The position numbers and the translations under genes are program-made. A DNA stretch of 64,000 nucleotides. Origin: Thermosipho sp. (in: thermotogales) (lineage in GTDB: Bacteria > Thermotogota > Thermotogae > Thermotogales > Fervidobacteriaceae). The notes under the pieces were generated by a model. The model was given only the letters and a program-made list of their open reading frames with translations, was not told where the DNA came from and did not search any database. Of this stretch, positions 47,256 through 60,321 are shown piece after piece (position 1 is the first letter of the stretch; each line of letters starts with the position of its first letter). The stretch spans positions 27,243 through 91,242 of the forward strand of contig JACDNZ010000007.1 of assembly GCA_017656345.1 (NCBI GenBank), written 5' to 3'.

Positions 47256-48460
47256 TCTTTACCCTTTATAAAAACAAACAATGAAATGAAAATCAATATA
47301 ATTCCAGAAAATGTTACAGCATTACCTATACCAAATCTATCAGCAAAATACCCTGCAACAATGGAAAATATTGCTGTAAGTAATGTTGTAGATTGAGATT
47401 CTACCGAAAGCACAGATGCCATTGCATCTGAATTCACATTCTCACTAATGTATGCTACCGAAATTGGTCTTCTCAAATTTTCAACAACAAAAAGAATTAT
47501 AAAAATAACAATTGAAACTATATAAAATTTGAACATATAACTTAAACCTGCAAACATAATTGCAAATGCTCCAAAAATCAAAGTGATATTTAAAGCAATC
47601 GATGATCCTTTCCTACCAATTTTCCAGGAATTTTTTGAAGCAAAAGAAGTTAAAAGGTATAAAACAAAATAAACAAAACCAATAACCAATGATGATCTTT
47701 TTTTATCACTTAATCCTACAAATATTGGAAGCGATAAAGCAAAGGTTTCAAGAATTGGTTGTAAATAGTCTTTTATACTTTTAAACATTGCCGAATATGA
47801 GGAAGTATTCAAAATAATCTTTAAGACTTTCAAATTTAAGATCGCTGACAAAAAATCTTTTAAAGTTGCTTTTTTCGATTTTTTTACATTAAGTTTGTCC
47901 AATTCCTTAGGATAAGTTGCTAAATTAATAAAATTTAATATGTAAGGTATGATCGTAAATGCAAATATTTTTCTGTAATCACCGCTAAAAAATACAATAG
48001 TTGCTGCAAGAATCGAGTTTAAAGCAGAACCAAGTTGCGAAGCAGCCCTAGTTGAACCATAATATTGAACTTTTAAATACTCGATGTTTTTGATCTTTAA
48101 ATAATCAAATATCATTGCTTTATGTGTGCCTGTTCTAAAAGCTTCACCAAACGCAAAAAGAATCATTGCAAAAATATAAAGTAGAAACATATGCGAAAAA
48201 TAAAATATAAGAAAGGAAAATATGTATGAAGTCATCGAAAAAAGCATTGATTTTTTCCGACCATAGAGATCAGCAACTATACCTGTGGGAATTTCAAGTA
48301 TATTTGTTGCAATACTTTTTACAGAATACAAGATACCTATCTGTAAAAAACTTATTCCACTGCTTAAAAGAAAAAGAACAAGAAATGGTTCAAAAAATCT
48401 CAGATTTTTTAAAAAACCGTACATTTGGAATTTCCTAAATTGGAGATCTTTTTCGAACAA
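47252..48460 (-). CDS. MFS transporter next to a radical SAM gene
   Basis: 402 aa, about 12 membrane segments. Motif A copy GIVADLYGRKKSMLF marks a drug/efflux-type MFS member. TTG start two bases past the radical SAM stop, with GAGGTG seven bases upstream inside the end of that gene, so the pair is translationally coupled. It could export the product of the radical SAM enzyme; this is inference. No own terminator, and it ends inside the converging DHH gene. Confidence 0.78.
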   Translation of the reverse strand: MFEKDLQFRKFQMYGFLKNLRFFEPFLVLFLLSSGISFLQIGILYSVKSIATNILEIPTGIVADLYGRKKSMLFSMTSYIFSFLIFYFSHMFLLYIFAMILFAFGEAFRTGTHKAMIFDYLKIKNIEYLKVQYYGSTRAASQLGSALNSILAATIVFFSGDYRKIFAFTIIPYILNFINLATYPKELDKLNVKKSKKATLKDFLSAILNLKVLKIILNTSSYSAMFKSIKDYLQPILETFALSLPIFVGLSDKKRSSLVIGFVYFVLYLLTSFASKNSWKIGRKGSSIALNITLIFGAFAIMFAGLSYMFKFYIVSIVIFIILFVVENLRRPISVAYISENVNSDAMASVLSVESQSTTLLTAIFSIVAGYFADRFGIGNAVTFSGIILIFISLFVFIKGKD

Positions 48461-48461
48461 T

Positions 48462-49394
48462 TCATTTCACCTCGCAAAAAATTGGATCATAAGATAGACC
48501 CAGCTTATGCGCAAATGCTCTACATCCACCATGACACTTGTTAAATAGCTCGCAATTATTACACTGAATAAATAACTTTTCTGGATTAAATGAATTCCAA
48601 ATTTCTTCAAATGATTTTTCTTTTATGTTTCCCATATAATATTCCCTATCATACCTAAAATGCCCGCAAGGTACAACTGTACCATCTACTAAAATAGAGG
48701 CATGTTTCCTTCCTGCTGTACATTCACCACCTGAAATATTTTCTTCTACTATAAAATTAACGGTATCTTTGTATTTTTCGATAACTTTGTTTACATATTT
48801 TATCATTTCCTTATCTGGAATCAAAATATCTTTATATAATTCACCCCTTCCAACTGGAACAAATCTGTCGACATAAAGATTAACATTTAATTTTTTCGCA
48901 AATTTTACCATTTCTTCAAAATACTTATAATTAATTCTATTTATAACATGCAAAATAGTAACATTAAATTCTTGAGCTAAAAAATTTTCAAGCCCTTTCA
49001 TTGTCTTTTCAAAAGTACCTGAACCTCTTACAAATTCATGAATCTCTTTCACATGACCATCCAGAGAAACACCTACAAGAAGTTCAGGATCAACATCTTT
49101 TAACCTTGAAACAACTTCTTTTGATGCAAGTGATGCATTAGTATTAATCATCATAGTTATACCTAATTTTTTACCATATGCAATCAATTCAAAAATATCT
49201 TTTCTTATTAAAGGCTCTCCACCAATAAAATCAATAATTTTTACTCCAGCATCATATAAATCTTTTATAACCTTTTTTGCTTCATCAGTTGTTAATTCTG
49301 AGATTGATCTTTTTCCTGCATTACAATAGCAGTGAATACATGAATAGTTACATGCAGTTGTAAGTTCAAACTCCACAATTTCAGGACTCCTCAT
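48462..49394 (-). CDS. Radical SAM protein with SPASM-like C-terminal Fe-S domain
   Basis: 310 aa. Radical SAM motif CNYSCIHC (C15, C19, C22), SAM-binding GGEPLIRKDI and NTNASL. The C-terminus has C...GTVVPCGHF then CNNCELFNKCHGGC and a final cysteine, fitting a SPASM/twitch auxiliary cluster domain. Such enzymes modify peptides (RiPP maturation, anSME) or cofactors (PqqE, NirJ). No precursor peptide gene is visible in the 125-base upstream gap. ATG with GGAGGGAG upstream. Confidence 0.85.
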   Translation of the reverse strand: MRSPEIVEFELTTACNYSCIHCYCNAGKRSISELTTDEAKKVIKDLYDAGVKIIDFIGGEPLIRKDIFELIAYGKKLGITMMINTNASLASKEVVSRLKDVDPELLVGVSLDGHVKEIHEFVRGSGTFEKTMKGLENFLAQEFNVTILHVINRINYKYFEEMVKFAKKLNVNLYVDRFVPVGRGELYKDILIPDKEMIKYVNKVIEKYKDTVNFIVEENISGGECTAGRKHASILVDGTVVPCGHFRYDREYYMGNIKEKSFEEIWNSFNPEKLFIQCNNCELFNKCHGGCRAFAHKLGLSYDPIFCEVK

Positions 49395-49519
49395 ATCACT
49401 CCCTCCAAATCTTTTTTTCTTTTTATATAATTATACCAATCTAATGGCAGACTAATAATGAAACTTATCTTAAAAATTGTGTTAAAATTAATTCAGAACA
49501 AAAAAGAGGAGGGGTAAAA

Positions 49520-50536
49520 TTGAACACAAAAGAATTATTATTGAAATTGACTTCATTACATGGTCCTTCAGGTTATGAAGATAAGGTTGTAGAAGAAATA
49601 AAAAATATAATGAAAAACTACTCAGATGAATGCTTCATAACAAAAATAGGAAGTCTAATATGTACAAAAAAAGGTAAGGGGAAAGGAAGAATAGGATTAC
49701 TCGCACATGTCGATCAGCTAGGATTCGTTATATCAAAAATAAATGACCAAGGATATGCTTATGTGGCAAGTATAGGTGGCTGGGACCCTAAGGTTGTTGC
49801 TGGTCAAAGAGCAGTAATATACTCTGGTGAAAAGGTATTTAAAGGAATATTTGGGTTTCTAGCGCCTCATCTTCAAAAACCTCAAGAAAGAAAACTCATG
49901 CCCAATTTTGATGGTTTATTTCTTGATATTAGCATGAATGCCAATTGGAATGAAATAAAAGTGGGAGACATCGTAATGCTTGACAGTGTAGATGGATTTG
50001 AATCTAACAATTTCATTTTTGCACCAGCACTTGATAATAGAGCAAGTTGTGTATCAATCATAAAGACTGCAGAAATTCTGCAAAAAATTAATCATTCATA
50101 TGATGTATTTTTTATCTTCTCAACTCAAGAAGAAATTGGTGGCCCTGGTGCGCCAACAAGCGCTTATTTCTCTGACTTAGATTATGCTTTTGTTATTGAT
50201 GTAACACATGGTGATGAAAAGATACCTGGTTATTCAAAAATAGAGATAAACAAAGGACCTGCTTTGGGATTTGGACCAGTAATAGATAAAGAATTTCACA
50301 AAAAAATCCGAGATGTTGCTAAAAAGTATAATATAAACTTTCAACTTGAACCAATTCCTCGCAATTCTGGAACAGATACCGATGCAGTTCAATTAGTTAG
50401 AAAAGGAATTTCAACCCAACTGATTTCTATTCCACTAAGATATATGCACACACCATTTGAAAAAATATCCATTAACGATGTTGAAAATACTGCAAAACTT
50501 ATGGCATTTACTATTGCTGAAATGGAGGTGCAATAA
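49520..50536 (+). CDS. M42-family aminopeptidase (first of pair)
   Basis: Cobalt/zinc aminopeptidase of the TET/DppA-like M42 family, 338 aa. Metal and catalytic positions: LLAHVDQLGFV (usual AHMDEIG, here E replaced by Q after the catalytic D), PALDNRASC, STQEEIGGPGA, VIDVTHGD and RYMHTPFE. Such enzymes form 12-mers that trim short peptides in the cytoplasm. TTG start with GAGGAGGGG upstream. Overlaps the second M42 gene by one base (TAATG). Confidence 0.9.
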   Translation: MNTKELLLKLTSLHGPSGYEDKVVEEIKNIMKNYSDECFITKIGSLICTKKGKGKGRIGLLAHVDQLGFVISKINDQGYAYVASIGGWDPKVVAGQRAVIYSGEKVFKGIFGFLAPHLQKPQERKLMPNFDGLFLDISMNANWNEIKVGDIVMLDSVDGFESNNFIFAPALDNRASCVSIIKTAEILQKINHSYDVFFIFSTQEEIGGPGAPTSAYFSDLDYAFVIDVTHGDEKIPGYSKIEINKGPALGFGPVIDKEFHKKIRDVAKKYNINFQLEPIPRNSGTDTDAVQLVRKGISTQLISIPLRYMHTPFEKISINDVENTAKLMAFTIAEMEVQ

Positions 50537-51546
50537 TGTATTTGAAAGAACTTTCCGAATTAAATGGTGTATCAGGAAACGAGGAAAAAGTAAGAAACTT
50601 TATAATAGAAAAAATAAAAGAGAAAGTTGATAAATATTGGGTTGACAAAATGGGGAATTTAATTGCATTTAAAAAAGGTAAAGGTAAAGCTAAAGTGGTG
50701 CTCGATGCTCATATGGATGAAGTAGGATTTATGATAACCAAAATTAATGATGACGGGACATTATCTTTTATGCCAGTTGGTGGCGTTGATCCAAGAGTTG
50801 TCATAGGAAAAAAAGTAATAATAAATAACACAATTACAGGGATAATTGGATTCAAAGCAATTCATCTTCAAAAAGAAGAATATTTAAAAACTCCCAAATA
50901 CTCTGATTTAAAGATTGATGCCGGATTTAAAACAAAAGAAGAGGCAGAAAAAAATGTAAGTCTTGGTGATTATGTATCATTTGCTACTAAATATGAAGAA
51001 ATTGGAAACTTTGCTACTGGTAAAGCTTTTGACGACAGAGGTGGTTGCAGTATTTTACTTGACTTGATCTTAAACGATATAAAAAGTGATTACGATCTCT
51101 ATTTTGCTTTCGTTGTACAAGAAGAAACTGGATTAAGAGGAGCAGCGGTCGTATCGGAACAAATCAAACCAGATTTCGCACTAGCTTTTGAATGTACAAC
51201 TGCGGGAGATAATCCTGAACTCGAAAAAGTACATTGGGCAACACATCTTGGAGATGGCCCTGCTTTAACTTTCCTTCATTCTGGCTATGTAATTGACAAG
51301 GAAATTTTCGAAACATTAGTTAAGACTGCTAAAGATAATAAAATTCCATTTCAATACAAAAGAAGAACTGCAGGAGGGACAAATGCTGCAAGATACGCAA
51401 GAAGTATTTATGGCGTACCTGCTGGAGTTATATCGATCCCCGCAAGATACATTCATAGTCCTTTATCTATAATTAGTCTTGAAGATTATGCCAATACCTT
51501 TAAACTTGCTAAGGCTTTTCTTGAAAGCTCTCCTATAATAAAATAA
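50536..51546 (+). CDS. M42-family aminopeptidase (second of pair)
   Basis: 336 aa paralogue of the preceding gene. Motifs DAHMDEVGFMI, AFDDRGGCS, VVQEETGLRGA, then ALAFECTTAGD where the metal aspartate is a glutamate, and ARYIHSPLS. Different sequence around the specificity pocket suggests it complements the first enzyme, perhaps as a mixed complex. Thermotoga maritima also has clustered M42 genes (from memory). Followed by a terminator. Confidence 0.9.
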   Translation: MYLKELSELNGVSGNEEKVRNFIIEKIKEKVDKYWVDKMGNLIAFKKGKGKAKVVLDAHMDEVGFMITKINDDGTLSFMPVGGVDPRVVIGKKVIINNTITGIIGFKAIHLQKEEYLKTPKYSDLKIDAGFKTKEEAEKNVSLGDYVSFATKYEEIGNFATGKAFDDRGGCSILLDLILNDIKSDYDLYFAFVVQEETGLRGAAVVSEQIKPDFALAFECTTAGDNPELEKVHWATHLGDGPALTFLHSGYVIDKEIFETLVKTAKDNKIPFQYKRRTAGGTNAARYARSIYGVPAGVISIPARYIHSPLSIISLEDYANTFKLAKAFLESSPIIK

Positions 51547-51577
51547 TCCAGAGGTTATAGTAATTTAAATTCTTTAT

Positions 51578-51603
51578 GTTCCTGCGTAAGCAGGAACTTT
51601 TTT
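51578..51603 (+). terminator. Terminator after the M42 pair
   Basis: Eight-bp stem GTTCCTGC/GCAGGAAC with loop GTAA, followed by six T residues. Confidence 0.9.
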
Positions 51604-51851
51604 CATAAATTTATAATTTTAATCATTACTACTAATGTTTGTTTTTTCAATGGCATTAAAAAACTTCAGAAATATATTTCCAAATTCAAAAAATTGAATA
51701 TTTTATTATTCTTACTGTACTTAACGCACTTGTAGAAATTTCGATACTAGGTAATATCAATTTTTTCGTAAAACATCAAAAATGAATAATATTTTTGAAC
51801 TGTTGTTAAGAACCATTTAAGTACTATTCTTGACAAATGTTAGAAAAATAA

Positions 51852-51872
51852 AAAGCCACCTTAGGTGGCTTT
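51852..51872 (-). terminator. Terminator after rpoZ
   Basis: Nine-bp stem AAAGCCACC/GGTGGCTTT with a three-base loop, directly after the rpoZ stop; on the minus strand it is followed by TTATTTTTC. Confidence 0.88.
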
Positions 51873-52100
51873 TTATTTAACATCTGGAATTAAAATTTTC
51901 AGAATTTCCTCATTTTTAATTCTTATATAACCTTCGCTTAGTTCCTTCAAAGCAATGCTTACATAATTACTATCCCAGGTTTGAACATAAGGTTTTGCAA
52001 ATTCTTTAAGGTTTTCCGCTCTTTTTGCTACTGCTATCGGAATAGCAAATTTGTATGGAACTTTTTTCAACAATTCATCATAATTAATTACCGGTTTCAT
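51873..52100 (-). CDS. rpoZ: RNA polymerase omega subunit
   Basis: Small subunit that assists RNA polymerase assembly around beta-prime. 75 aa; [27 protein letters not shown] and [15 protein letters not shown] match the omega helix and the conserved ALxE motif. Overlaps gmk by four bases (ATGA). The gmk-rpoZ pair is widely conserved. Confidence 0.92.
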   Translation of the reverse strand: MKPVINYDELLKKVPYKFAIPIAVAKRAENLKEFAKPYVQTWDSNYVSIALKELSEGYIRIKNEEILKILIPDVK

Positions 52101-52717
52101 CTATCACTTACCCCCTTAAACAGGTTTTTTATTAACTCCTCTGTCAATATTCTCGTTGTTTTGTAAGATTCTCCAATAATTATGGATTTCATAACTAAAA
52201 CTGATTTTTCAAGATCATCATTAACAATTAAATAATTAAATTCTATCATTTTTGAAAGTTCCCATTTAGCGTTTTCAAGTCTTTTCAATAGTGCTTCTGT
52301 TTTTTCAGTACCTCTTTTTAACAATCTTTCCCTTAAAACTTCATAGCTTGGGGGAGCAACGAAAATAAAAACAGCATCATCAAAATTCTTTTTTACTTGT
52401 AAAGCACCTTGAACATCTATATCCAAAATTATCCTTTTTCCTTTCTCAATATTTTCTAAAACAAACTTTTTCGGTGTTCCATATAAATTTCCATGAACCT
52501 CTGCCCACTCTAAAAACTCCGAATTTTCAATCATTTTCATAAATTTTTCTTTAGAAACAAAAAAATAATCGACTCCATCAACTTCACCAGGTCTCGGAGC
52601 TCTTGTAGTACAGGAAACAGAGAATACCACATTATCTAATTTGTTAATTAATGAATTAATAATACTTGTTTTTCCAACTCCTGATGGCCCACTAACTACA
52701 AACAATGTTCCTTTCAT
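52097..52717 (-). CDS. gmk: Guanylate kinase
   Basis: Phosphorylates GMP to GDP. 206 aa; P-loop [16 protein letters not shown]-binding [30 protein letters not shown], and the DIDVQGAL motif. ATG at 52717 chosen for AGAAAGGGAT upstream; nine more in-frame residues are possible. Between remA and rpoZ. Confidence 0.96.
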   Translation of the reverse strand: MKGTLFVVSGPSGVGKTSIINSLINKLDNVVFSVSCTTRAPRPGEVDGVDYFFVSKEKFMKMIENSEFLEWAEVHGNLYGTPKKFVLENIEKGKRIILDIDVQGALQVKKNFDDAVFIFVAPPSYEVLRERLLKRGTEKTEALLKRLENAKWELSKMIEFNYLIVNDDLEKSVLVMKSIIIGESYKTTRILTEELIKNLFKGVSDR

Positions 52718-52718
52718 A

Positions 52719-53003
52719 TTATCCCTTTCTTCTAATTTTGTCAAGTTGTTCTTCTATTTCAAAGAATGATTGCATAAATCTCTGAGCAATTGTTTCAGGC
52801 TGAATAGCACTTAAAATAATATGATTGCTATCAGAAATGAGAATTGCTCTAGTTTTTCTACCATATGTTGCATCTATCAATTTCCCTTCATCTTTTGCAT
52901 CTTCTTTCAATCTTTTTAAAGGAGCACTTTCCGGATTAACAATTGCTACAATCCTGTCACCCGCAATAACATTTCCAAAACCAATATTAATAAGCCCAAA
53001 CAT
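52719..53003 (-). CDS. remA: RemA/DUF370 family DNA-binding regulator
   Basis: 94 aa. Conserved [44 protein letters not shown] and [14 protein letters not shown]. In Bacillus RemA forms rings that wrap DNA and activates biofilm and osmoprotection genes; in other phyla the gene sits with gmk, as here, and its role is unclear. Start at 53003 favoured over tandem upstream ATGs by spacing from GGAGGTG. Confidence 0.9.
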   Translation of the reverse strand: MFGLINIGFGNVIAGDRIVAIVNPESAPLKRLKEDAKDEGKLIDATYGRKTRAILISDSNHIILSAIQPETIAQRFMQSFFEIEEQLDKIRRKG

Positions 53004-53022
53004 CATCACACCTCCCAAAATA

Positions 53023-53898
53023 CTATTCCAGGTTTTGTACTTGCTCTTTTAATTGAGAATTAATAAATTTACCTTCAATAGCATAATCACTAATTTCCAA
53101 TAATCTGCTTTTTGATAAAATTGTATTAAATTCTCTGTGAACTTCTTGAGTCAAAAAATTAATCAAAGTACCTACAGGCTCATCACTATTTAATAGTTCA
53201 TCCATTCTTTCTAAATGACTTTTTAACCTAATTATTTCCTCTCTAATATCTGCCCTATCTGCTATCAATGCTACAGCTGTTTCAAATTGATTTATGTCTA
53301 ATTCTATATTATCTGGTAATATTTCTTTTACATTCTCTTTGATTCTTTGTGCTATTATTTCCTTCAAATTTTTCGATGCATCTTCTATATAATTCACTAT
53401 CTCTTTCATTCTATTTATCATTTTTCTTATATCAGTTAATAACTTTGAACCTTCTTTAACTCTTTCTTCTACAACTTTTTCCAGTGACTGTCTTAACACT
53501 TTTTCTACTGTCGCCCATAATTCTTCAATCTCTTCATCATTAATATCAGTTCTAAATAATTCTCTAAAAACCAACAAATCTGAAAGATTAGTCGGTGTTT
53601 GAATACCAAGCGTTTCTCTTAATTCTTCTAAACTATCAAAATAGGATCTTGCCATTGCAAAATCTAAATTTATATTTATCGGTTTCAGGAATCGTACATT
53701 TATTCTTACATGTACCCTGCCACGATTTATATATTCTGATAAAATCTTCGAAATTTCTATTTCTTTAGAACTAAGATAATATGGAACTGATACATTTACA
53801 TCTAGTCCCTTTGAATTAAGTGTTTTTATTTCACAAGTAATTCTGTAACTGGTATCCAAATATTCTACCTTTGAATATCCTGTCATGCTTTTTAGCAA
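53023..53898 (-). CDS. yicC: YicC-family endoribonuclease
   Basis: 291 aa from TTG at 53898, chosen because AGGAGTGA is spaced for it. Starts [12 protein letters not shown], the family hallmark; the C-terminal DUF1732 half carries the helical [18 protein letters not shown] and [17 protein letters not shown] segments. E. coli YicC was recently shown to be an endoribonuclease. First gene of yicC-remA-gmk-rpoZ, a commonly conserved order. Confidence 0.92.
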   Translation of the reverse strand: MLKSMTGYSKVEYLDTSYRITCEIKTLNSKGLDVNVSVPYYLSSKEIEISKILSEYINRGRVHVRINVRFLKPININLDFAMARSYFDSLEELRETLGIQTPTNLSDLLVFRELFRTDINDEEIEELWATVEKVLRQSLEKVVEERVKEGSKLLTDIRKMINRMKEIVNYIEDASKNLKEIIAQRIKENVKEILPDNIELDINQFETAVALIADRADIREEIIRLKSHLERMDELLNSDEPVGTLINFLTQEVHREFNTILSKSRLLEISDYAIEGKFINSQLKEQVQNLE

Positions 53899-53986
53899 AA
53901 TAATCACTCCTATAAACAATTATACACGATTTTCCAGATATTTCAAAATATTTTTTCAATTTACAACATATTTAACCAAAAAAGAC

Positions 53987-54002
53987 GGGACCCGAAGGTC
54001 CC
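53987..54002 (-). terminator. Terminator at the end of the 2-oxoacid oxidoreductase operon
   Basis: Stem GGGACC/GGTCCC; on the minus strand the loop is TTCG, an extra-stable UUCG tetraloop, followed by GTCTTTTTT. Confidence 0.88.
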
Positions 54003-54027
54003 ATAATGATGGCTTTATCTCATCCGC

Positions 54028-54567
54028 CTACTGCTCTCTAGCTTTTCTTATTCCTTCTTCTATAGCTTTTTTGTTTATTTCAATTAATTCAGATTTCTTA
54101 CCTGTCAATTTTTTCTCCAATGCTTTAAAAACACTTTCCTTAGAAACTATATTTGTTGCTCCAATTACAGCCCCAAGCATTACCATATTTGCTACTTTTA
54201 AGTTTCCTAATTCATCAGCTATTTCATTACACTGTATTTTATAAATTTTTACATCATCTTTTCTATCAGGTTCTCTATCAATAACCGATTTATTTAAAAA
54301 GAAATAACCATTTTCCGTAATGTAATCCTGGAATTTTAACATTGATGGAATATTCATTGCAACAACAACTTCTGCTTTATCCACAACCGGAGACGCTACT
54401 TGATCATCACTTACAACTACCGTACAATTTGCGGTTCCACCTCTCATTTCAGGACCATATGATGGCATCCAAGTAACATTCTTCCCCTCAATCATACCTG
54501 CATAAGCAAGAATTTGCCCCATTAGCATTACTCCTTGACCACCAAATCCTGCAAAAATAAATCTCAT
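54028..54567 (-). CDS. 2-oxoacid:ferredoxin oxidoreductase, gamma subunit
   Basis: 179 aa gamma subunit (KorC type) of a 2-oxoacid:ferredoxin oxidoreductase. [20 protein letters not shown] and the [15 protein letters not shown] motif are diagnostic. Overlaps the beta gene by four bases. Last gene of the aminotransferase-buk-ptb operon, so the complex likely makes acyl-CoA from branched-chain or other 2-oxo acids. Confidence 0.93.
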   Translation of the reverse strand: MRFIFAGFGGQGVMLMGQILAYAGMIEGKNVTWMPSYGPEMRGGTANCTVVVSDDQVASPVVDKAEVVVAMNIPSMLKFQDYITENGYFFLNKSVIDREPDRKDDVKIYKIQCNEIADELGNLKVANMVMLGAVIGATNIVSKESVFKALEKKLTGKKSELIEINKKAIEEGIRKAREQ

Positions 54568-55316
54568 TTTTCATCACCAACCTTATCAATAAATACACCA
54601 AGTGGATATTCTGGGATCATATGTTCCTCAAGCCATTTATTTGCAGAAATTGGATCAATTCCCCAGTTAGTTGGACAGGTTGAAAGAACTTCAACTAATC
54701 CAAAACCAATTCCCTTTACTTGAGCTAAAAATGCCTTTTTTATCGCTTTTTTAGTTTTTTCCACATCCTGCGGTGTATTAACTTTTGTTCTTGCAAGATA
54801 AGCTATTCCTTTTGCTTCTTTTAAAAATTCACACATGTGCATTGGGTAACCATCATTTTCTGCACTTCTTCCATATGGAGTTGTTGTTGTTTTCATTCCA
54901 AGCAATGTGGTTGGGGCCATTTGCCCACCTGTCATTCCATAAATTGCATTATTTACAAAAATTGTTGTTATTTTTTCTCCTCTATTCGCCGCATGCATTA
55001 TTTCTGCAGTTCCAATTGCTGCCAAATCTCCGTCACCTTGATAGGTAAATACATATAAGTCTGGTCTTGCTCTTTTCATACCTGTTGCAACTGCTGGGGC
55101 TCTTCCATGGGCCGCTATAGTTCCATCCATGTTAAAAAATTGATACGCAAAAACTGAACAACCAATAGGAGCAACCACCAATGTTTTTTCTCTTATGCCT
55201 AATTCATCAACAACTTCAGCTATCAATCTGTGGATTATTCCATGATGACATCCCGGACAGTATGTAAATTCTTTTCCAGAAAGAGATTCTGGCATTTTAT
55301 ATAATAATTTTTTCAT
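54564..55316 (-). CDS. 2-oxoacid:ferredoxin oxidoreductase, beta (TPP) subunit
   Basis: 250 aa, binds thiamine pyrophosphate and an Fe-S cluster. [12 protein letters not shown] and [12 protein letters not shown] supply cluster cysteines; the TPP motif is [16 protein letters not shown] ending in NN ([13 protein letters not shown]). Together with KorA, C and D it makes acyl-CoA, CO2 and reduced ferredoxin. Overlaps korA by four bases. Confidence 0.95.
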   Translation of the reverse strand: MKKLLYKMPESLSGKEFTYCPGCHHGIIHRLIAEVVDELGIREKTLVVAPIGCSVFAYQFFNMDGTIAAHGRAPAVATGMKRARPDLYVFTYQGDGDLAAIGTAEIMHAANRGEKITTIFVNNAIYGMTGGQMAPTTLLGMKTTTTPYGRSAENDGYPMHMCEFLKEAKGIAYLARTKVNTPQDVEKTKKAIKKAFLAQVKGIGFGLVEVLSTCPTNWGIDPISANKWLEEHMIPEYPLGVFIDKVGDEK

Positions 55317-56380
55317 TTCACTCGCCTCCCGATTTCCTTTTTCAAAGCTTCGTATATTTCGTTTGGTGTTGGGACTACTCCACCCATTCTTGAATAGAAT
55401 GCTATTGGTTTTTTATCTTTCACTGCTAATCTTACATCTTCAAGCATCTGGCCCATATTCATTTCTACATCAAAGAACATTTCAACTTTTTCAGCTAATT
55501 CTTCCAAAGGTTTATATGGGAATGGCCAAACTGTTATAGGTCTAAATAAGCCTATTTTTAATCCATCCTTTCTTGCCATTTCAACAACACTCTTAGCAAT
55601 TCTTCCAACAGTACCAAAAGCTGTTATTATAATTTCTGCATCCTCTGTTTTAAATTCTTCCCATCTAACTTCATTTTTCTCAATTTCTTTGTATTTCTCA
55701 ACAAGCTCTAAATTCATCTTTTCTAAAACATAAGGATCTATATCAAAAGATGTAACAATATGTGGCTTTCTTCCATTAGCGCCTGTCAGTGCCCAGCTAC
55801 TATGATCTGGAAGTGTTTCTAAATCTCTAAATTCTGGAAATTCTACTGGTTCCATCATTTGTCCTAATAATCCATCGGCCAAAATTAGTGCTGGTGTCCT
55901 ATATTTATCAGCAAGATCGAATGCTAAAACTGTCAAATCTACTGCCTCCTGAACTGTAGAAGGAGCTAATACGATCAATTTATAATCTCCATGTCCTCCT
56001 CCTTTTGTTGCTTGCCAGTAATCACCCTGAGCTGGCTGAATATCACCAAGCCCTGGCCCACCTCTAACAACATTAACAAATACAGCTGGAAGTTGGGCAC
56101 AGGCCATATATGAAACACCCTCCATCATTAAACTAAAACCTGGAGAAGAGGTAGAAGTCATTACCCTTGTTCCGGTACAAGCTGCACCATACAACATATT
56201 TACAGTTGCTACTTCACTTTCAGTCTGCAAAAAAACTCCTCCAACTTCTGGCAGTCTTTTAGACATATATTCAGGAAGCTCACTTTGAGGGGTTATAGGA
56301 TAGCCAAAGAAATGCCTACAACCAGCTCTAATAGCAGCTTCTCCAATTGCTTCTGTCCCTTTTACCATTACTTTTTCCAT
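55313..56380 (-). CDS. 2-oxoacid:ferredoxin oxidoreductase, alpha subunit
   Basis: 355 aa. [65 protein letters not shown] and the [15 protein letters not shown] segment define the alpha subunit of the KGOR/VOR class. Start at 56380 chosen for GAGGAGGG upstream; the longer in-frame version would overlap korD. Substrate within the class is not readable, but the ptb/buk neighbours favour branched-chain 2-oxo acids. Confidence 0.94.
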   Translation of the reverse strand: MEKVMVKGTEAIGEAAIRAGCRHFFGYPITPQSELPEYMSKRLPEVGGVFLQTESEVATVNMLYGAACTGTRVMTSTSSPGFSLMMEGVSYMACAQLPAVFVNVVRGGPGLGDIQPAQGDYWQATKGGGHGDYKLIVLAPSTVQEAVDLTVLAFDLADKYRTPALILADGLLGQMMEPVEFPEFRDLETLPDHSSWALTGANGRKPHIVTSFDIDPYVLEKMNLELVEKYKEIEKNEVRWEEFKTEDAEIIITAFGTVGRIAKSVVEMARKDGLKIGLFRPITVWPFPYKPLEELAEKVEMFFDVEMNMGQMLEDVRLAVKDKKPIAFYSRMGGVVPTPNEIYEALKKEIGRRVK

Positions 56381-56391
56381 ATTTTCCCTCC

Positions 56392-56613
56392 TCACTCTTC
56401 CCTGTATACTGTTATACAAACATCTGGACACATTCTATAGCAGAAACCACAAGCTATACATCTTTCTAAATGTTTAGCTTCTGCTGGGTGATATCCTTTA
56501 CTGTTAAAACCTTCTGATAATTCTATAACTTTTGTAGGACAAGCATTTATACACAATCCACATCCCTTACATCTTTCCTGATCAATTTCGATATAACCTT
56601 TCACTTTTGGCAT
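56392..56613 (-). CDS. 2-oxoacid:ferredoxin oxidoreductase, delta (ferredoxin-like) subunit
   Basis: 73 aa with two [4Fe-4S] motifs, CKGCGLCINACP and CIACGFCYRMCP, passing electrons from the TPP site to external ferredoxin. ATG at 56613 used; a TTG three codons earlier is an alternative (AAGGAGG is upstream of both). First of the four kor genes. Confidence 0.93.
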   Translation of the reverse strand: MPKVKGYIEIDQERCKGCGLCINACPTKVIELSEGFNSKGYHPAEAKHLERCIACGFCYRMCPDVCITVYREE

Positions 56614-56627
56614 TTTCTGCAACCTCC

Positions 56628-59244
<2,617 letters not shown>

Positions 59245-59261
<17 letters not shown>

Positions 59262-60321
59262 ATTTCTCACCCCAAGTTAGAGCTTTTTCTTCTCCCCTTA
59301 AAACTCTTAATGCACCTAATGCTAAAGCTTCCATTTCAAATTCACCAGGAATCACAAACACTGGTGCGAATTTATATATATACGATTTAATATTTTCAAC
59401 AAAATCCGAGTTATGTGCAATTCCACCTGTAATAACTATAGCATCAACTTGTCCTTTCAAAATAGTACACATTCCTCCAATTTCTTTAGCAATTTGATAT
59501 GCCATTGCATCAACTATTATTCGGAAATTTTCATCATTCTTTGCTTTTTCCAAAGTTTCTTTCATATTATTTGTACCCAAATATGCAACAAGTCCACCTT
59601 TTCCTACAAACATTTTTTTAATTTCTTTGTGAGTATATTTTCCAGAAAAACACAGTTTCACGACATCACCTACAGGTAATTCCCCAGTTCTTTCAGGACT
59701 GAAAGGACCTTCATCATTCGCATTATTAACATCTATCATCCTACCTTTTTGATGTGCAGTAACAGAAATACCTCCTCCAAGATGCGTAACAACCATATTT
59801 AAATCTTCATATTTTGCACCTAATTCTTTGGCCACCTGCCTTGCAACGGCTTTGATGTTTAAAGCATGTGCTAAACTCAATCTTTCAATTTCAGGAATCC
59901 CAGAAACCCTTGCTTCGTCAATCATTTCATCAACTGAAACAGGATCGGTTATAAAAACAGGGATTTTATCATCCGATAAATCGTAACCTATTACAGCCGC
60001 TAAATTTGAAGCATGCTTTACTTTAGTTTTGTGTTTTAAATATTCAACCATTTCTTTACTAACATTATAAGTTCCGCTTCTCAATGGAGGAAGCACTCCT
60101 CCTCTACAAGCAATTGCATCAAAATCTTCAATATTGTAACCTTCTTCCTTTAAAAAATCTAAAATGGCATTTTTTCTATATTTTTCTTGTTCCATAAGAC
60201 TTTCAAATTTCTCTAATTCTTCATGAGGATGATACAAAACTTTTTGTATTTTTTTTGTTTCATCTTCAAAAATTGCAACCTTTGTGCTTGTTGAACCAGG
60301 ATTTATTACTAAAATCAACAC
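59245..60321 (-). CDS. Butyrate kinase (second copy)
   Basis: 358 aa paralogue of the other kinase: [57 protein letters not shown] start overlapping the aminotransferase stop (TAGTG), AAGGGG upstream. Two differing kinases around one ptb suggest different acyl chain preferences. Confidence 0.93.

Larger units (their letters stand above)
51547..51872. other. 326-base intergenic region between the second M42 gene and rpoZ
   Basis: Separates two converging operons. Contains a terminator at each end; the 240 bases between are AT-rich with no credible open reading frame, repeat or RNA structure. Confidence 0.75.

Noticed and set aside
49395..49519. Search for a RiPP precursor peptide upstream of the radical SAM gene
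   Set aside because: The 125-base gap contains only promoter-like sequence and two ribosome binding sites; no peptide frame fits.
51649..51696. A 15-codon reading frame in the gap after the M42 genes
   Set aside because: No ribosome binding site, AT-rich composition like its surroundings, and no recognisable features.
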